A stretch of 64,000 nucleotides of DNA from Pyrocephalus nanus. Its lineage: Eukaryota; Chordata; Aves; Passeriformes; Tyrannidae. The notes beneath the pieces are model-generated. The model saw nothing but the letters and a program-made list of their open reading frames with translations. It had not been told where the DNA came from and made no database searches. This document shows, in pieces, positions 1 through 13,881 of this stretch. The translations under genes and the position numbers were made by a program. Location: NCBI GenBank assembly GCA_038380795.1, contig CM076268.1:1785501-1849500 (forward strand), written 5' to 3'. Within the stretch, counting starts at the first letter, position 1; each line of letters starts with the position of its first letter.

Positions 1-510
1 GAGGGAAGGGGCAGATATTTCAGGTAGGGGAGCAGCCTGCTGAACCCAGGGAAATCAGTGCACATTCCCTGCCATTTCAGTGGGGCTGGACTTCTCCCAC
101 AGTTCCTGTCCTCTCAGCATTTAATTCCCTGTCACAGTAAAGGAGGTTACTGGGAATTCCTGCACAGTGAGGTGTGATGAGCCCGACCCCAAGTGATGCT
201 GGCCCTGTTTTGGGCAGCTGGAGCAATCTGTGTGTGTGTGGGAACAAGACATGCATTACCAGGCTAAAATTGTTAGGACTTTGCCCTGCAGTGAGCTGTG
301 GTTTGGCACTGAGAGGCGTTGTGGGGTTTGGAGGCAAAATAAAGACTCACAATAGCTGAACATGCCTCCAGTCTGGGATATCTGGGGAAAACTGGAATTC
401 TGCCTGTGCTTTGCCATGGTTTCCCCCTTTTCCAAGAGCAGAAATGAGTTAGTTGGTTTAAACCCACACTTTTTCCTTTGCCTCCTGGGCCTGGTGATTT
501 TAATCCCCCA
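1..510. other. Intergenic, no gene seen
   Basis: Ordinary sequence with slightly raised GC and a short GT run near 231-240. Small open frames on both strands lack similarity or splice context. Confidence 0.7.
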
Positions 511-645
511 GGGGCAGGGGGTGTCTGGCAGCAAATGGGACAGGGGGTGTCTGGCAGCAATTGGGGCAGGGGGTGTCTGGCAGCAATTGGGGCAGGGGGT
601 GTCTGGCAGCAATTGGGGCAGGGGGTGTCTGGCAGCAATTGGGGC
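511..645. repeat. 26-bp G-rich minisatellite, 5 copies
   Basis: Five head-to-tail 26-bp units start at 511, 537, 563, 589 and 615, followed by a five-base partial. The unit contains GGGGCAGGGGGTGTCTGGCA. The last three copies are identical, the first ends in AAAT rather than AATT, and the second starts GGGA. The period is not a multiple of three, so the open frames across it are not evidence of coding. Confidence 0.95.
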
Positions 646-3600
646 TCCACCTGGAGAAGAATTCGCCTACAAGGGGGGGAGTTCAGAAGCCCCCTTTGAA
701 GGGCACTTTCCTGTGGAGGTTCTCTGAAATTCTGAGGAGCTGAAATGATGAAAGGTGGCTGCAGTCTGTGAGAGGAGGCAGATGATTGCTTCTGGTGGCC
801 TTATTTTTGTGATCTGGGGATTTTTCAGTTGGTGCCTTGACTGAGTACTGCTGCAAAATGCATTTGTTGAAAATGCAATACAAAGAAAATAAGTTCTTTT
901 AAGCTAGAAAATGCTAGTAGAACTTATTAAAGATCAGAAGAATAACTCTTATCTCAATATATTTTGTGGATGATGGGTTCATGTTCTAGTCAGTACTTTG
1001 TTATTGGAATGGAGTTATTTCCTGCAAGAAGAAAAGCCCAAAGCAACAGATTTGTTAAACAATCTTTCTTGGTTGCAGTAAAACCTGGTTGTAGCCTATT
1101 TATTATGAGGAGATAGTGAGGGAGAGTAAGATTTTTCTTATTATCTGCTGGTAACTCTCAATATCCCCCGTTTTGCATGCAAAGTACTGTTTATCTGAAA
1201 AACTCAGTACTGTGTCAAGAAAAAAAAAGAAAGTGCAAATAAAATGATGCAACTTCTGAAATTTGGGCAAACTTATTTCAGCCCTAGCCCTGTAATTTTT
1301 TTCATGGTCATTAAACAGAAGGAAAATACCTTAGAATCTTCAAGAGTTCTTCAAATCCTTTCTGTCACGGTCAGTGGATGTGTATCTCAGTGAAAAACAT
1401 AGTTATCTGTAGGTCAGGAGAAAATATATTTATACACATATGCATAGTACATTTAATATATTACAGATTTAATATAGTTAGTATAAATTAGTAAGCAGAA
1501 ATAATCTGCTTATTCTTAGGATACTACCTTTAAGATGCTGTCTTTCACTAAAAGAATTATGTTTTCTGTATTTAGTATTCATTAAGATGCAACTAAATGC
1601 TCTTTTCTGTTGCTGGTACCGTGTCCAGATTTCAGGTTGTCTGACAGAGTTTGGTCCAAGTTTAATTAATTTGGAAGTCAATTTTCTGTGTGCTTCTCTC
1701 CTCTGTGGAGAGAGATTGCCTGGCAGAGTCCCCCGATCCACAGCCGTGCTCCAAGACAGAGATTTCCAAAGCCTCAGAGACCAGGGATAAATTCTGCCTG
1801 TGAGGACTTGGAAACTCTTTTGGATTCTATTTCCAGTGCAAATGAGACTTCTCGATATTCCACAGAAATTAGGGAATTTTTTTTCCTCTCTATTTATTCC
1901 AGAATGGACAAATATCTAGGTGCTCTCTTGGGAAATCAAGCTTCGTGGTCTTGGCTTGGCACAATTTGGAGAGGCTTTGATTTTACCCTGTCTAGAAAAG
2001 GGCCCTAATGTGTGTGATCTGTGGTGAAGCCAATTCCCAGCTCCAAATTGTTGTTTCTCCATTTTGGGAAAATGGTTACATAATTGTTTAACTGATCTCC
2101 TGACTCTTAACTGCAGCATCTCCATCCCCTCCTCCAGAAATTCTAAAATCTACTATGGGGCTATTTTTCATTGCAAGTTATTCTGATAAAAAATTCTGTC
2201 TTCTCTATCTTTGATCAGAAAAACTCTCCTAAGCAAAAACACCTGTGGTGAAACCAGTGTCTGTAGAGCAGCCATGCTGCATTGGGAGAAAAGATTTTGG
2301 TGAGAAAATATCTTATTGGAAATGTTGCTATCAGCTTCAGAAAAATAAAAATCTGGTTTTATTAATGGGATTTGAATTGTTTATGAGATGAACTCTGGTA
2401 AATGGGGACCTTAAGGTGGCTGTTCTGCACAAAGTTCATGGCTGAACACCTGGAAAAAACCCTACACTTGTTCTATGACAGATGTCAAAACCAACATGTG
2501 TGTCCCTGTCCCTGCTGGCCACTGTTGTCTTTATCCTGTTAGGGATAACTCCAAATCTGCATCACTGTCTCTTTTCAAAATTCCACTGCTGTTTTCTCCT
2601 CACAGCTTTATTCCACCTTCTCTTTGGTTTTGATCAACCCAAATCCATTAACGTGACTTCAATTTTTTATTTTAGGTTTCAGAGCAGGTTGTTTGTAGGA
2701 AGTCCTGTTGGATGCCTTGTCCAGGGCTGTCTGTACTGATGTATTGCAGATATTTATAAAAATCAGAACCCCATCATATTTCACTGCATTTGCTTGTTTT
2801 GCAACTCCTCACGCCTCTTCAGTGTTTTCCTTAGAGCTGTGCCTGCTATAAACACATCAGTGTCTGTGCTCTGGATTTTAAAATCTTCTGCTGTTTATTT
2901 GATTTTATGGACGTTTTGGTTGTGTCTATTTTTCCTTAGTTAAAAATCTGTTGCTAATCCTCTATTTATCTCAAAGATCCTTCGCAGCATTGTGCTGGAT
3001 TGAATGCTAAATGTGTAGCTGGTGCCATTCAAACCCATGTGAATTTAAGAAACCAAGCTGTGCTTAAATGAACAAACACTGCTAAGAGTTTTAAAATAAC
3101 TTTTCAGATCCTCTGAAACAGCTGGGGGGGGGGTTCATTACTGAAAATTCCTTCCCTCTGTGATACAGCTGCTCTACAAATGCAACATCTTAAAAATGTG
3201 GCCAGTTCCATCCTCTGAATTTTCAGAGGTCTCTAGATCTGGGCTACTGAGTGTGTCATTATTTTGTCTCGAGCCAATCACATATTTCTCAATATTTTAT
3301 CCAGGCTTGCTCCTAATACTGGCAGAGCTCCGAAGGTTTCTGTCCTTAGCCCTGAGTTATTTTCTCTCTCTGTGCTTCCAGCCCCATTCCTAGTCTCATC
3401 TTGCTTTCTGTAGGTGGCAGCAAGTATATTGTTCTGCTGATGCTCTTCAGTCTCTCTGAAAATTGTTTGTTCCAGCCCTAACCCAAGGAATGTGTAAATA
3501 GGTGTTTTACTGCAGAGAAAAGACTTAGCAAGCACGTTGAGATCTGGGTATGACAGGAACCCTGGGATTTCTCTGAAATACGTGTTCAGCACACAGAATT

Positions 3601-6150
3601 GCCAGAGAAATCACTGCCTGAGTTGAGTGGTTACCATGAGAGAGAGCTCTTTGTGGTGAGGGAGACACATCCCAGTCCAGAATTCCAATCTGAAGCTCCC
3701 AGCACGTCAGGGCCCTGGCACATCTCGTTGCCTGGGTAATGACTCCTGCCAGGTCACTGCACAATCTGCAGGACAGCAAGGAGAAGGGGAGAGAGAGGAT
3801 GAGAAATAGGATGGGAGGAGTGAAGTGCAGAAAATGGAGCTCTGGATGGGGAATACCATCCACTCAGGCATCCTGTGCTGGTAAAATGGCTCTGCTGTAA
3901 CTTAGCCCAGTGCAGAGCAGCCCTAAAGCAACCCTAAATTTCAGGTGACAGAAGCTGTTCCCCACATGCAGCAATGTTTTGTGTGTTCTGTCCTGCAAGC
4001 ATTACTCAGAGCATTTAAAAAACTCTGAAGGTACAAAACTGTGGTGAGAGATCTGTGTGATGAATAGTTGTGCACAATTACCCTTCCCCTCACCATCCAA
4101 ATGGGCCCTGGCATTTTCAAAACATATTTCTCCTCAAATGTCCACTGCTGGAAGCTGTGTCTTATTCAAAGGACCTGCTTATTCCATCACCATTCCCTGG
4201 TGAAAAATATGAGGCTGATCATCTTCCCTGAACCAAATTCCTCCTGGTGCTCCCTGTCTTGGCACTCTGTGCTCAGTTTTGAGCCCCTCACTGCAATAAG
4301 ATTCTGATTGTGACTAGAGAAGGGCAATGAAGCTGGGCAATGATCCAGGACCTTCTCCCAGTGATCTTCTGCAAGCCCTGTCCCATGGACACCGTGCTGG
4401 GACAGGGCAGCTTCCTATAGTTCACAATCTGCTTTCCACCTGCCTGATTCAACTGACCTCGTGGATTACTCCTGTTCCTACTTCTGGCAGTGACTGGGGG
4501 ATCAACACTTGTCCCTGTGGGTTCATCCCTGGGTTACTTTAAAGTCAGTCAACTGATGGCAATCTTGGTGACAGAAGAAATTGTTCTATTCTCAAGGATT
4601 AAATGAAAATCTAGAGAGTGAAGTGTCTGTGCAAGTCAGAGCTGGTAATGCCAAACTGGGAACACTGTTCATGTGGGCTCACAAAAAGTTACCCTGACAT
4701 CAGTTGAAACAGGAATTTTAACAAGTTTTCACAACAGAAAGTAGGATTTTGGCTCAGGAAGTAATCAAATCTGAAATATTTTAACTCTGGCCTAAAAAAA
4801 GTAAACCTGAGAAGAGTAGCTGGTCCTGCTGGGACTTGGCAGCATTTCAGGGTGAGCATGGATGTGACTCTGGCTGGTCAGGAGGGCTCAGTCCTGTCAC
4901 CTGCAAGCCTCAGGTCTCACTCCAGACTCCCCTTCAGGCATGCCCTACATCCCAACCCCATGCTGAGTGAAGCAGGGAGGTTTTACCTCTGTTCTCTCTC
5001 TCCCCTTGTTGTCTGGTGCCTCTGTGGTGTGCAAGGGAGGGAGTGCTGGGGGCATGAGGGTGATCTGGGTGCTTTGTATTTAAAGAACCACTTAGAGGAA
5101 AAGTGGAGTAGAATAAGATCCTTTTCTTTTTTCTTTTTTTTTTTTTTTTTTTTTGAAAGCTTCTACCTGGTGTCAAGCAGGATGAGATTTTCCCTTCTGT
5201 TCTCAGCTGCAGGGAATGCCTCTGGAAGCAGAGCACTCAAGCTTTTAATGTCCTTACCCCTCGACTCTCTGTGCAGTGCAGCAGGAGCAGAATACAAAGC
5301 CTTGCTGTTCATCTGTCTGGGAATTGTTGGTGTCTGAAGGAATTACACTTTACTAACTACAACATGCTGCTGCTTTGCTGTCTATTATCCTCATGAATAT
5401 ATGAGCAGGATGAAGTTGAAAATCTCCCTCATTTTCCTCACGTGTAAAATCTAACCCCCCCTTCATGCAGCACATTATTTAACCCAACTCTTATCTCACT
5501 GCCCACGAGTAAGCAGTTTCCTTATTTATTTTGCAGTGAAAAGAAAGGACAGGGAAAAATATAGGGCTAATTTACAGTGTTGTGCAAGTGGCAGAAAATG
5601 GCCAGCCTCTACCCACTGAAAAGACAAATGCTTCTCTGTATTCCCAGTGCCAGACCCTCATCTGGCAGTGAAGTGTGCCAACAGGAGCAGCCGTTTCTCC
5701 TCTCTCTCCCTGCTTTACTATCATAGCTACTTAAACACTTTCTGCCACTGAAAGAGAGATGGAAAGAGAAAATCAGTGCAGAAGTAGTCTCACAGACTGA
5801 GATTTTAATCCTAGTTTGCTCCATAATATCTAGACCTGTATCTACAAATGCTGTTTTCCACTGGGAAAAAAATCAGGAGCTCCTTTTCTATGAGGGAAGC
5901 TTTGGGTTTGTGGGGGAGAGAATAAAGCTGCCTCCATCCCACAGCACTCTGAACCCCCAGTGGTCTGTTGTATGTTTTGCTGGTGCTGTGCAAAACTGTC
6001 CCCTGGGGCAGAAGAGACAAATGTCTTATTTCCTTCATTCCTTTTTTTTTTTTTTTTTTTTTTTTCCACATGTCTTAGTTTCAAAGCAGCTCACCAGTCT
6101 GCATTTTGTAGCTTTTGGCCTCCAACTTTCCAAACTTAGTCTTACACTTC
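646..6150. other. Intergenic, no gene seen
   Basis: AT-rich unique-looking sequence. The longest open frame (4852-5337, 161 codons) runs through the poly-T tract as a phenylalanine run and has no recognisable domain. A G run lies near 3124-3132. I see no RNA gene or mobile element here. Confidence 0.65.
5134..5154. repeat. 21-T homopolymer
   Basis: An uninterrupted T run preceded by CTTTTCTTTTTTC. On the minus strand it would be a poly-A run, but no AATAAA precedes it within 30 bases, so it is simple sequence rather than a tail. Confidence 0.9.
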
Positions 6151-6185
<35 letters not shown>

Positions 6186-6188
6186 TTT
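6151..6188. repeat. (TTAT)n microsatellite
   Basis: About nine uninterrupted copies of the tetranucleotide lie close to a 24-T run (6042-6065) and a CA/TA-rich stretch (6225-6280). Likely length-variable. Confidence 0.95.
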
Positions 6189-6756
6189 TTCTTTCTGCTG
6201 TACTTTACTTTCTCTTCGAGCTTACAGACACACAAACACATACATACATACACACGCTGTTTTATATATGTATATAAACTGTTCAGGACCGAGGGATAAG
6301 GGTTAGTCCAATTCACATTATGTGCTTCCTTTCCTCCTTGGAGCTAAAGCTGTGGCTCAGTTGCATGCAGAATTCCAGAACCCGTTTGGGAAAAGCAGCA
6401 TCTCACTGAGAAGGAAAGAGCCAGGGAGCATACTGGGAAACAAATCATAAATGGCAGCAGTGTTCTGTTTTATACTGTAAGTGCAGGCAGGTTTCAAAGG
6501 AGAGAAAATGGGCCTGAGGATATTTCATATGGCAAATCATGTGTGGAACTTTTCTGCCTCAAGGCAGTTTCTCAGCAAAACCGAGCTAAAAGACCAAAGT
6601 TACTGGTAAGATTTGGGAAAGAAATGATGTGCTGTACACAGTCAACTACACAGGCCTACTCTAGTGCCTTTAGATGTTGAAATGTGGTCATCTCAGGTTT
6701 ATACAGAGCTGTATTCCCATATTATACACTCTGAGATGTAATATTAATACATCTTC

Positions 6757-6840
6757 CATAGAATCACAGAATGGGTTGGGTTGGAAGGGACCTTAAAAAT
6801 CATCTATTTCCAACCTCCCTGCCACGGGCAGGTTGCTCAA
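6757..6840 (-). mobile_element. CR1 LINE 3'-end fragment, minus orientation
   Basis: The + strand reads CATAGAATCACAGAATG, then GGTTGGAAGGGACCTT, AAAATCATCTA, CCAACC and CCTGCCACGGGCAGG. This is the reverse complement of the canonical avian CR1 3' end, which terminates in ATTCTATG-type octamers. Only about 84 bp remain, consistent with the usual severe 5' truncation of CR1. It cannot be active. Confidence 0.92.
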
Positions 6841-8535
6841 ATACCATTTATATATAAACCTTACACAGTAAAATACATACATATGCATGTATGAACTTGG
6901 TTTTAAACAGTTTAGAGAGAGACATGAGAAATAAAGAAAATAAAACACAGAACACTTGTGTATAGAAAGAGGAATCCCTTGTAAATAAACAGGAGTTTGG
7001 GAGACAGCCCCAAGCATCCTGGCAAATGCTACAGTTCTGCCAGCCAGAAAATCTTGAGGGGAATCTCTCAAGCCCTGCCTGTGAGAAGATTTGTGTTGCA
7101 GTGAACCTCGGAGCTTTTGGAGCCAGGAAGATGAAACAAAAGCTGTGCTGGCAGAGCAGAAAACAGGGAGTGTTTCAATAGCAAATCACACTTGAATTCT
7201 GAGAGTCAGAGAAAAGCAGTCATTGAGGGTGATCATTGTATTTATTCTGTTAAAGTAATATTTATGGGAGTCTCAGGGAATATTTTGTGTTTGAACCATT
7301 ATCAGTGACGTTAAGCCTGAAAATGAAAGAAAACCAGTTTATCATGAAGTATGGAGTACTAAATACGATCCAGGATTCTACTGACAGTGTCAGACAGGGA
7401 AGCACCTCCTGTTTGCTGCTGGTTTTAGGGCATTTGTCACACTTAGCTCAGGTAAAAGGTACCTGGAGAGCCTGTTATCCACCAGCCTGTCTGCAGCACC
7501 CCTTCTGACACCACGCTTGGAAGATGCAGTGATTGCAATCACCCAGTCCATCATCTTTATGGGACATCTGTGGCACTGAATGCTACCTGTAAATCCTGCT
7601 GTCAGGGAAAAGCACAGTGTGCAACAACTAAACAGCAAAGAGATCATTAAATGTTGAAATTTTCTAGGGGCACATTCCTGGAGTGCAGGCACGTAAAGCA
7701 GCTCCCACCTGGAAAACAAGAGTGGCCTTGAATTGGAAAATATGCACGAAAAGGATTATAGAAAATATCAGTGGGAGCCAAGAGTCAGAAAACTGGGCTG
7801 AGCAAACAACATTCAGGCAGGCTTGAAAGGGGTGGGGTTAGTTTTGTGGTTCCTGTGTGATGAAAACAACTTGTTAGGGATGTAAATTCAGATGGGAAAC
7901 ATCAGGCTGTGCCACGTGGTGGTACGTGAGACTCAGTTTGTATTTTTCTTATGAATACTCAACACAGGAGGCTCACACAGGATTTATTTGTTGTTTTCTT
8001 GTGTTTCCATTACTATTTTACACACACTTATGTCCTGGTACCACAATAGGTGTGTCCTGCCATATTAATTGGATGAGAAAGAATGAACTCAATGGCTTCA
8101 GAGGAAATGATATTACCTAATTTTGGGGGGGCTTGACTTGGCAAGCCAAAAAAATATAAAGGGAAGTGACTTTTAATATATCTGATTTATTCAAATTTTT
8201 TTGTGATAACAAAGTAGCTTGGAATAAATTTGGGTGGGTACCTTATGCATTATGCACCAACAGTTAAAATATGGGCATGAATCAGCTATAAAAGCTGAGG
8301 TATTTTCATTTCCAAATCCATACTCTTTGAAGGTGATGTTACAACCATCTTAATGGGGAAATACTCATTTTAGTGAGGCAAGAGTGAAGTGAAAATGGAA
8401 TCATTACATGCACTTTCTGAAAGCAGAAAATCAATGAACCTGTGACAGTACAGCCAAAATAATGCCACTGCAGTTTGTGTCTTTGTAACTTTTCTGCAGT
8501 ACCAGTGTGTTCTTTAATTTATCTTTTTTTTGCAG
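6841..8535. other. Intergenic, no gene seen
   Basis: Unique AT-rich sequence between the CR1 fragment and the exon-like segment. Open frames are at most about 109 codons with no similarity I recognise. Confidence 0.65.
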
Positions 8536-8632
8536 TTTTCTCTCTTGAGCTGATACAACGACCTCGCACTAAGAAAGAAGTTTGGGTGGCAGCATCACGT
8601 TTTTAAAGGCAGAGATTCCTTTCAAGCAGCAG
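8536..8632 (+). ncRNA. Exon-like segment with strong splice sites (possible lncRNA exon)
   Basis: A polypyrimidine tract ending TTTTTTTTGCAG (AG at 8534-8535) and a consensus donor CAG|GTAAGC (GT at 8633-8634) bound a 97-bp segment. The segment has no meaningful open frame and resembles no protein I know. The strength of both sites on the same strand is suggestive, but such pairs also occur by chance in tens of kilobases. Transcription is unproven. Confidence 0.25.
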
Positions 8633-11600
8633 GTAAGCACACTTTACTGTGCTCTTGGTGTTCACATCTACCAAGGTGTTGGACATTCTTTAAGGATCCA
8701 GCTATAAGATGTATCCATGTTGTCCTCTAAACAAGTTAATTCTCTTTTATTTCCTTTGCCCCTCAACAGTGCAAGTCCAGTTTCTGAAACTTTAGGGGTT
8801 TTGTGCAGTTTCCTGGTATCTGTTGCTTTACTTCTGGCCTCTTGTGATTTGGTGTTATCATCAGACTTGATGTGGATAAAAAGTGCAATAGTAGTGTGTA
8901 TTCTCTTGGTTATTTATGAGGATATTGCAGCATTTTGGTCCCTAAAAAGAGACATCCTTAACTTTTCAGCTTGAAAATGATGCCTGTCTTTTTGTGTGTG
9001 GACTATCAGTCTGGGCTGTCCACCTTCCATAGATTTTATTCGACTTTCTTTTGCAAATTAATCTCACATATCATTTTACACTGCTGTCAATACTGCTGTG
9101 TGCCTGGGAGCTCAGAGGCTTTAATAAAACTTACCTGTGCTTGGCCTACTTCTTTCCTCCTTTATTGGCATTCACTAAAAACAACTCCCCTGATCTCTGT
9201 AGCCTCACTCCTGCTCTAAAACAAGAAAAAAAATTAGGGCAATACACTCCCTGCACCCCTTCACCTACTTCTCCAAGTGCAAATATAACCAAGTAATTTA
9301 AATAAATATGGCAATGCTTGGAAAAGGTGGCTGCGTGTGGGAAATGATCTCTTTTATTGATGGTTTTTATACAAATATATTGTGTGTACTGCTCCGACAC
9401 CCAAATTTTGAAGAGGTTGTTTGAAGCCACATGAGAGTGGTATTTTCTGTAACAGGTGATTATGTGTCATTTGGGAAGATTGGGCTCTGGTGAGTGATCT
9501 GAAACACCCAGGGGAGTGTTTCAGACGGAAATAGATAGCTAAAGCACCACTTGGGATCTGCAGAGCTGAAAATGCTGGGTTCTCACCTCTGGCAAAGTGG
9601 AAAATGCACATGTCAAGAGCAGAGATCTCTGTTACCATCAGTGTTACTGCTCTGTGGAACTGTGAACAAAGAGCTGAGCAGATTTGGGATGCCTTGACAG
9701 CAAAACAAACCAGTGAAGGTTAGCAGGGAGAGGGGCTGCAATGGGAGGAAGTGCTGGATTTAGCAAATGCTCTGAAACTTGGCTACACCAGATCTGAAAA
9801 CTTGCAGGAAAAACAGCACCAAAAGCTGTGGATGTTTTGGAAGTTGAAATGCATTGTTTTTTCCACTTAAATGAGATTAATGTCTGAAGTATAGGAGAGT
9901 GTGAGTTTTGAGGGGCTTTCAAGCAGCTGTTTTCCAAAGCATCTTCAGAGTGTCAGCTTTAGAAATGCAGACTGGCCTCGGGTTGTTACCAGAGAACACC
10001 GATGGCATTCCCAATCATCCTGCTTAGGAAACCCTGGGCACTGCTGTTTGGTCTTGTCACTGAATCTATAAATAAATCTCGACAATGCCCTTTGGAGACT
10101 GTGCATTTCGGTGACATTTTTGAGGTTGGTTTGTCTTTTGTTAATATTCTACCTTTCAGCAGGAATTGTGACAGATGGAAAAGCAGTTGTAACAGAACTT
10201 GCTCTGATATTTAAATATATTAATACATCTCTGTAAGACAGGCTGTATTCAGAGACCTATTAGATTTTGATTTATGAATTAGTTGTTAGAGAAGAATTCA
10301 TTTCAGCAACATTCAGTTTATAGACCTGGATGGATTATTGTAGTGAACACTGTTGTGCTCATTCTGCATCACACAGGAACATCATTTATCTGGGATAGGT
10401 GTCTTTTTAAGCAACTAAAATACTACAAATCCTTTACTAGCCTGTGAAGTGCCTTGGAAGTGGAAGTGTAGTCAGATTTTTTTCTGAAGAAATTAACCAA
10501 GTTAAGTCCTAATAAGTTCAGTGTGCTGAGTAAACACATCAATCTGTATAAAATCCAGTACAGATAGGGCTTAGGAGCTAATCCCAAATGCTTTATTAAG
10601 CAGCTCATTCTAAGTATGGGGGAGTCAAAGTACATTAAAAAGCCTCATTAAGCATCTTGATGAATTTGAGCCAACCATAGGACTTCCTCGTTGTCCCTCT
10701 ATTTTCCATCATTGTGTTTTTTTTCAGGAGAAATGGACTTTACTACTTGTGCCCATGGGGAGAAAAGTCATGTCAGAGAGTAAATCACTGCTGGGTAGAG
10801 CTTGGCATCCCTTTCTGGAGTAATTTCTCTCTTGGAAAATAATTGCTAATGTTCATCTCCAAACTGTTTGCAGACTAAAAATTCAGAAAATATCCACTTC
10901 ATCTGGGAACAGAAGAGACTTTTTTATTTTTTTTTTAAGATTTAAAAATGTTTTATATTGATTTCAACTGCTTGACTTGTATGTAACGATAATAATAGAG
11001 AAAAGTGTCACCAAATGTCAAGAAGATGATTTCAAACCAGAGGGGATAATTTTTGCCTTTCCTGGCAGGGTCAGCAGCAGGAGGGTGTTCAGATGTGCTG
11101 AAAGAGCCTGTCTGTGCCCAGGGGATACAGAATAGGAAAGGGTTTGAGAATCTGGATTAGGGGCTGGGGAATTCTGCTGCTGAACAGGGAACCTGAGCTT
11201 TAGGGGAAATCTGGAATATTGGAGGAAATGGAAAGACATGGCCGTGCTGCAGGCTTGGAATGTGCCCAGGGATGCAAAAATCCCCTGTGCTCCCACGAGA
11301 AAAGCAAGGATCATTATGATACAATAAATGAATCATCCATGTGCCAGTGCAGAATGGAAAAGTTAAATTAACAAATCACGCAAAACACTTTGGTTTGTTT
11401 TGTTTAATTTTGTTTTGTTTTAATCCATTGCAGCTTTCTGAGCTGTGAGTTCTGCATAATGGACTGAATAATATTTGTGATAGAAAGGGTTTGCCTCAGC
11501 TCCCTTCTATTGGTATAAAGGAGGATTTATTCTACAAACTTGAGAGGGACTGAGGAGCAGCAAGAGGGGAATTTGGTTTGGTTGAATGTTTGTTTTTTTT

Positions 11601-12975
11601 CCCCAAGTAATACAGAATAATTTAACAGCTTACATATGTTCAGAGTCTTGCTAATGTTGCTCTGCAATGACGGAGGGCAAGGCTGTTGCTATTCTTATTA
11701 TTACTATTAATAATGATGATGATTTATTATCATCATTACTGTCTTTTATTAGTACTATCTTCTTTGATATTAGGGATATCTTAATTTTTTTTATAAAGCA
11801 TTGCATAAAAAAACAAGAGGTGAGGTTTTCAACAAGGACTGTGATTTTTGTCTCTATTTATTACAGAGCAATTGAGAATCGAATTTTTGTTTTCTTATTA
11901 GAAGAAGTCAGCTTGTAATAGATGTAGCAGTTGCTAAATAATGTGTGTCTGGAAAAAACAGCAAACTTAGGCTGGGAAACATGAGAAAACACTCTGATCT
12001 CTGAAAAATACAATATATTGTCACTGTACACCTTTTAAAGAGGCACAGCTTTACTGGATTTTGGTTTGTTGTGTTTTTTTTGAGTGTGCCCTGTTGTAAT
12101 TGCTGCAGGTCAGAGCTGCTCACGTTGTGCAGATAAGCACCAGGCATTTCCACCAGGACACTGATCACAGTGCCTGCTGCCACAAATTGGCATGAGATGC
12201 CATCGGATGTCTGGGATCAGAGCTGCCTCAGTGTAATTCCTGAGTTTGCATCCCACGGACTGCAATCCTGCCCTACCCCTGAGAGCAGGGACCTGTGAGC
12301 AGATTGAGGGTAAATACTGAACCGGGTGTGTCCATTCAACAGCAAGAGCTGCCATTTAACACAGCCCTGCTGCTTTTATCGCAGCTTCAGATACACCTGA
12401 GTACAACAACGTCCACAAAAGACTTTTGTGCCCATAGTTCTGGCCAAATAACGAACAGCAACAACCACTCTGAGATCAGAATGGTCCCAGAAGCTTCCAA
12501 TCTGGAGCAGGTTGTCCCTGAGTGCTCCTTTGGCACCCTCTACACTGCTGCTTCTGGGGGAGATTTCATTTTACACCAGGAAACCCTGAATGGTCAAACA
12601 GTGATATCAGTGAGCCTGTTCTCTTGGCTTGCACTGTTAATGCTCCTGAGCAACCAATTTCTTACCTTTGTCTTGGGTGAGAGGTTCCATTTCTCCTTGT
12701 TCCTGCCACGTGAAGTCAGACAAAGCACCCAGCCCATCCCCACAGACCGTGTTTGGAATTGCTGCTTCCCTGTCTTTTGTCTGGCTGCTTTGGGAAGAAG
12801 CTTTCAATCATTCAGTTTGGGAGGCAGGAATTTCAAAGCTGAATTTCTGCCTGCTCTATGCACTTTGTGTTCTTTTCTGTAGTCAAGGCTGATGGATCTG
12901 GGAGCTGCATGGAAGGAGGGATGCTCTGTCTCACCACTTTGTCTCAGACTCTCATGGATCAACCAAAAAACAAAC

Positions 12976-12999
12976 TTTTTTTTTTTTTTTTTTTTTTTT
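12976..12999. repeat. Poly-T run flanked by a short inverted repeat
   Basis: About 24 T lie between ACCAAAAAA on the left and TTTTTGGT on the right, so the flanks can pair. No minus-strand polyadenylation signal is placed to make it a retroposon tail. Confidence 0.85.
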
Positions 13000-13881
13000 C
13001 TTTTTGGTGATTCTTGAAGTTTTTGAATGTCAATGAACGGGAAAGATCAGAGCAAATTCCAATCAGTCAGTCTGGTACAACTGTGTTGTGGATTAGGAGC
13101 ATGTCCTTGGAGCTGATCTGACAGAGATCAGAGTGTGACCAACAAAACTGCCAGTGTGGTCTCTGATTCCCTTCTTTTTCCAGGGCATCAACTGGTGTTT
13201 TACTGAGCACAAATCACTTCCCCTCCCCATGGCCTTGCTGGCCCGTTTATATGCTCAGAGCAATCTTCCTCCTTGAGTGCAGGATGGAGGCTGAACAACC
13301 CTGCTGAAACCTTTTGCTGCTTCTGCTTCGGCAGCATAAGGGAAAAAAAAAAGCTGAGTTTAAATATCCTGTTTAAATCTCCCTGTACAAACACACAGCT
13401 GAGCTGCAGCCTGCTTATCTCCCCTGTAGAACAGGCTATGTAAGTGCCATGGAGGGTTTAATCAGGAATTCCTGGAAGATGGATGGCATTCACAGTGTCA
13501 GTTGTGGGAGATGCTGTGCAGTAGTGTGGGTTTTAAAAGCTGGAATGACCTCTGCAGCTGGGGCTGAGTACAGAGAGGCTGAGTTTCAAGGCTTTCAAAT
13601 TTTTCTGCAGGGGCTGAACCCAGATCTAGCAAGGCTGGTGAAAAATAAAATGGTTTTTACCAAGGAAAGCACAAAATGTTTCCTGGCAGCTTGGCATGTT
13701 CTAGGTTCTCTAGAATACAGTAAATTTACTAGAACTGGGGAGGTTAAATGGCCAAGAGCAGCCTGTGTGTTTCTTGATTATTAAGAAAATTGGGACCAAT
13801 TCACCATATTGGATTTGCCCAGTCTTTGTTGTCTGCTGTGTAATCCTCATTAAATAGTGCACTTTTCTACTTCTCCCCTGT

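Noticed and set aside
4852..5337. 161-codon open frame on +
   Set aside because: It runs through a poly-T tract as polyphenylalanine and shows no known motif.
6042..6065. 24-T run considered as a minus-strand retroposon tail
   Set aside because: No AATAAA on the minus strand at the right distance and no element body. It is treated as simple sequence beside a TTAT microsatellite.
12295..12882. 195-codon open frame on +
   Set aside because: The frame opens at GTG, has no similarity that I recognise and no splice or promoter context. A chance frame of this length is plausible in 64 kb.
13325..13336. GCTTCGGCAGCA, the start of a U6 snRNA-like match
   Set aside because: Only 12 bases match. The rest of U6, including the conserved central and 3' parts, is absent.
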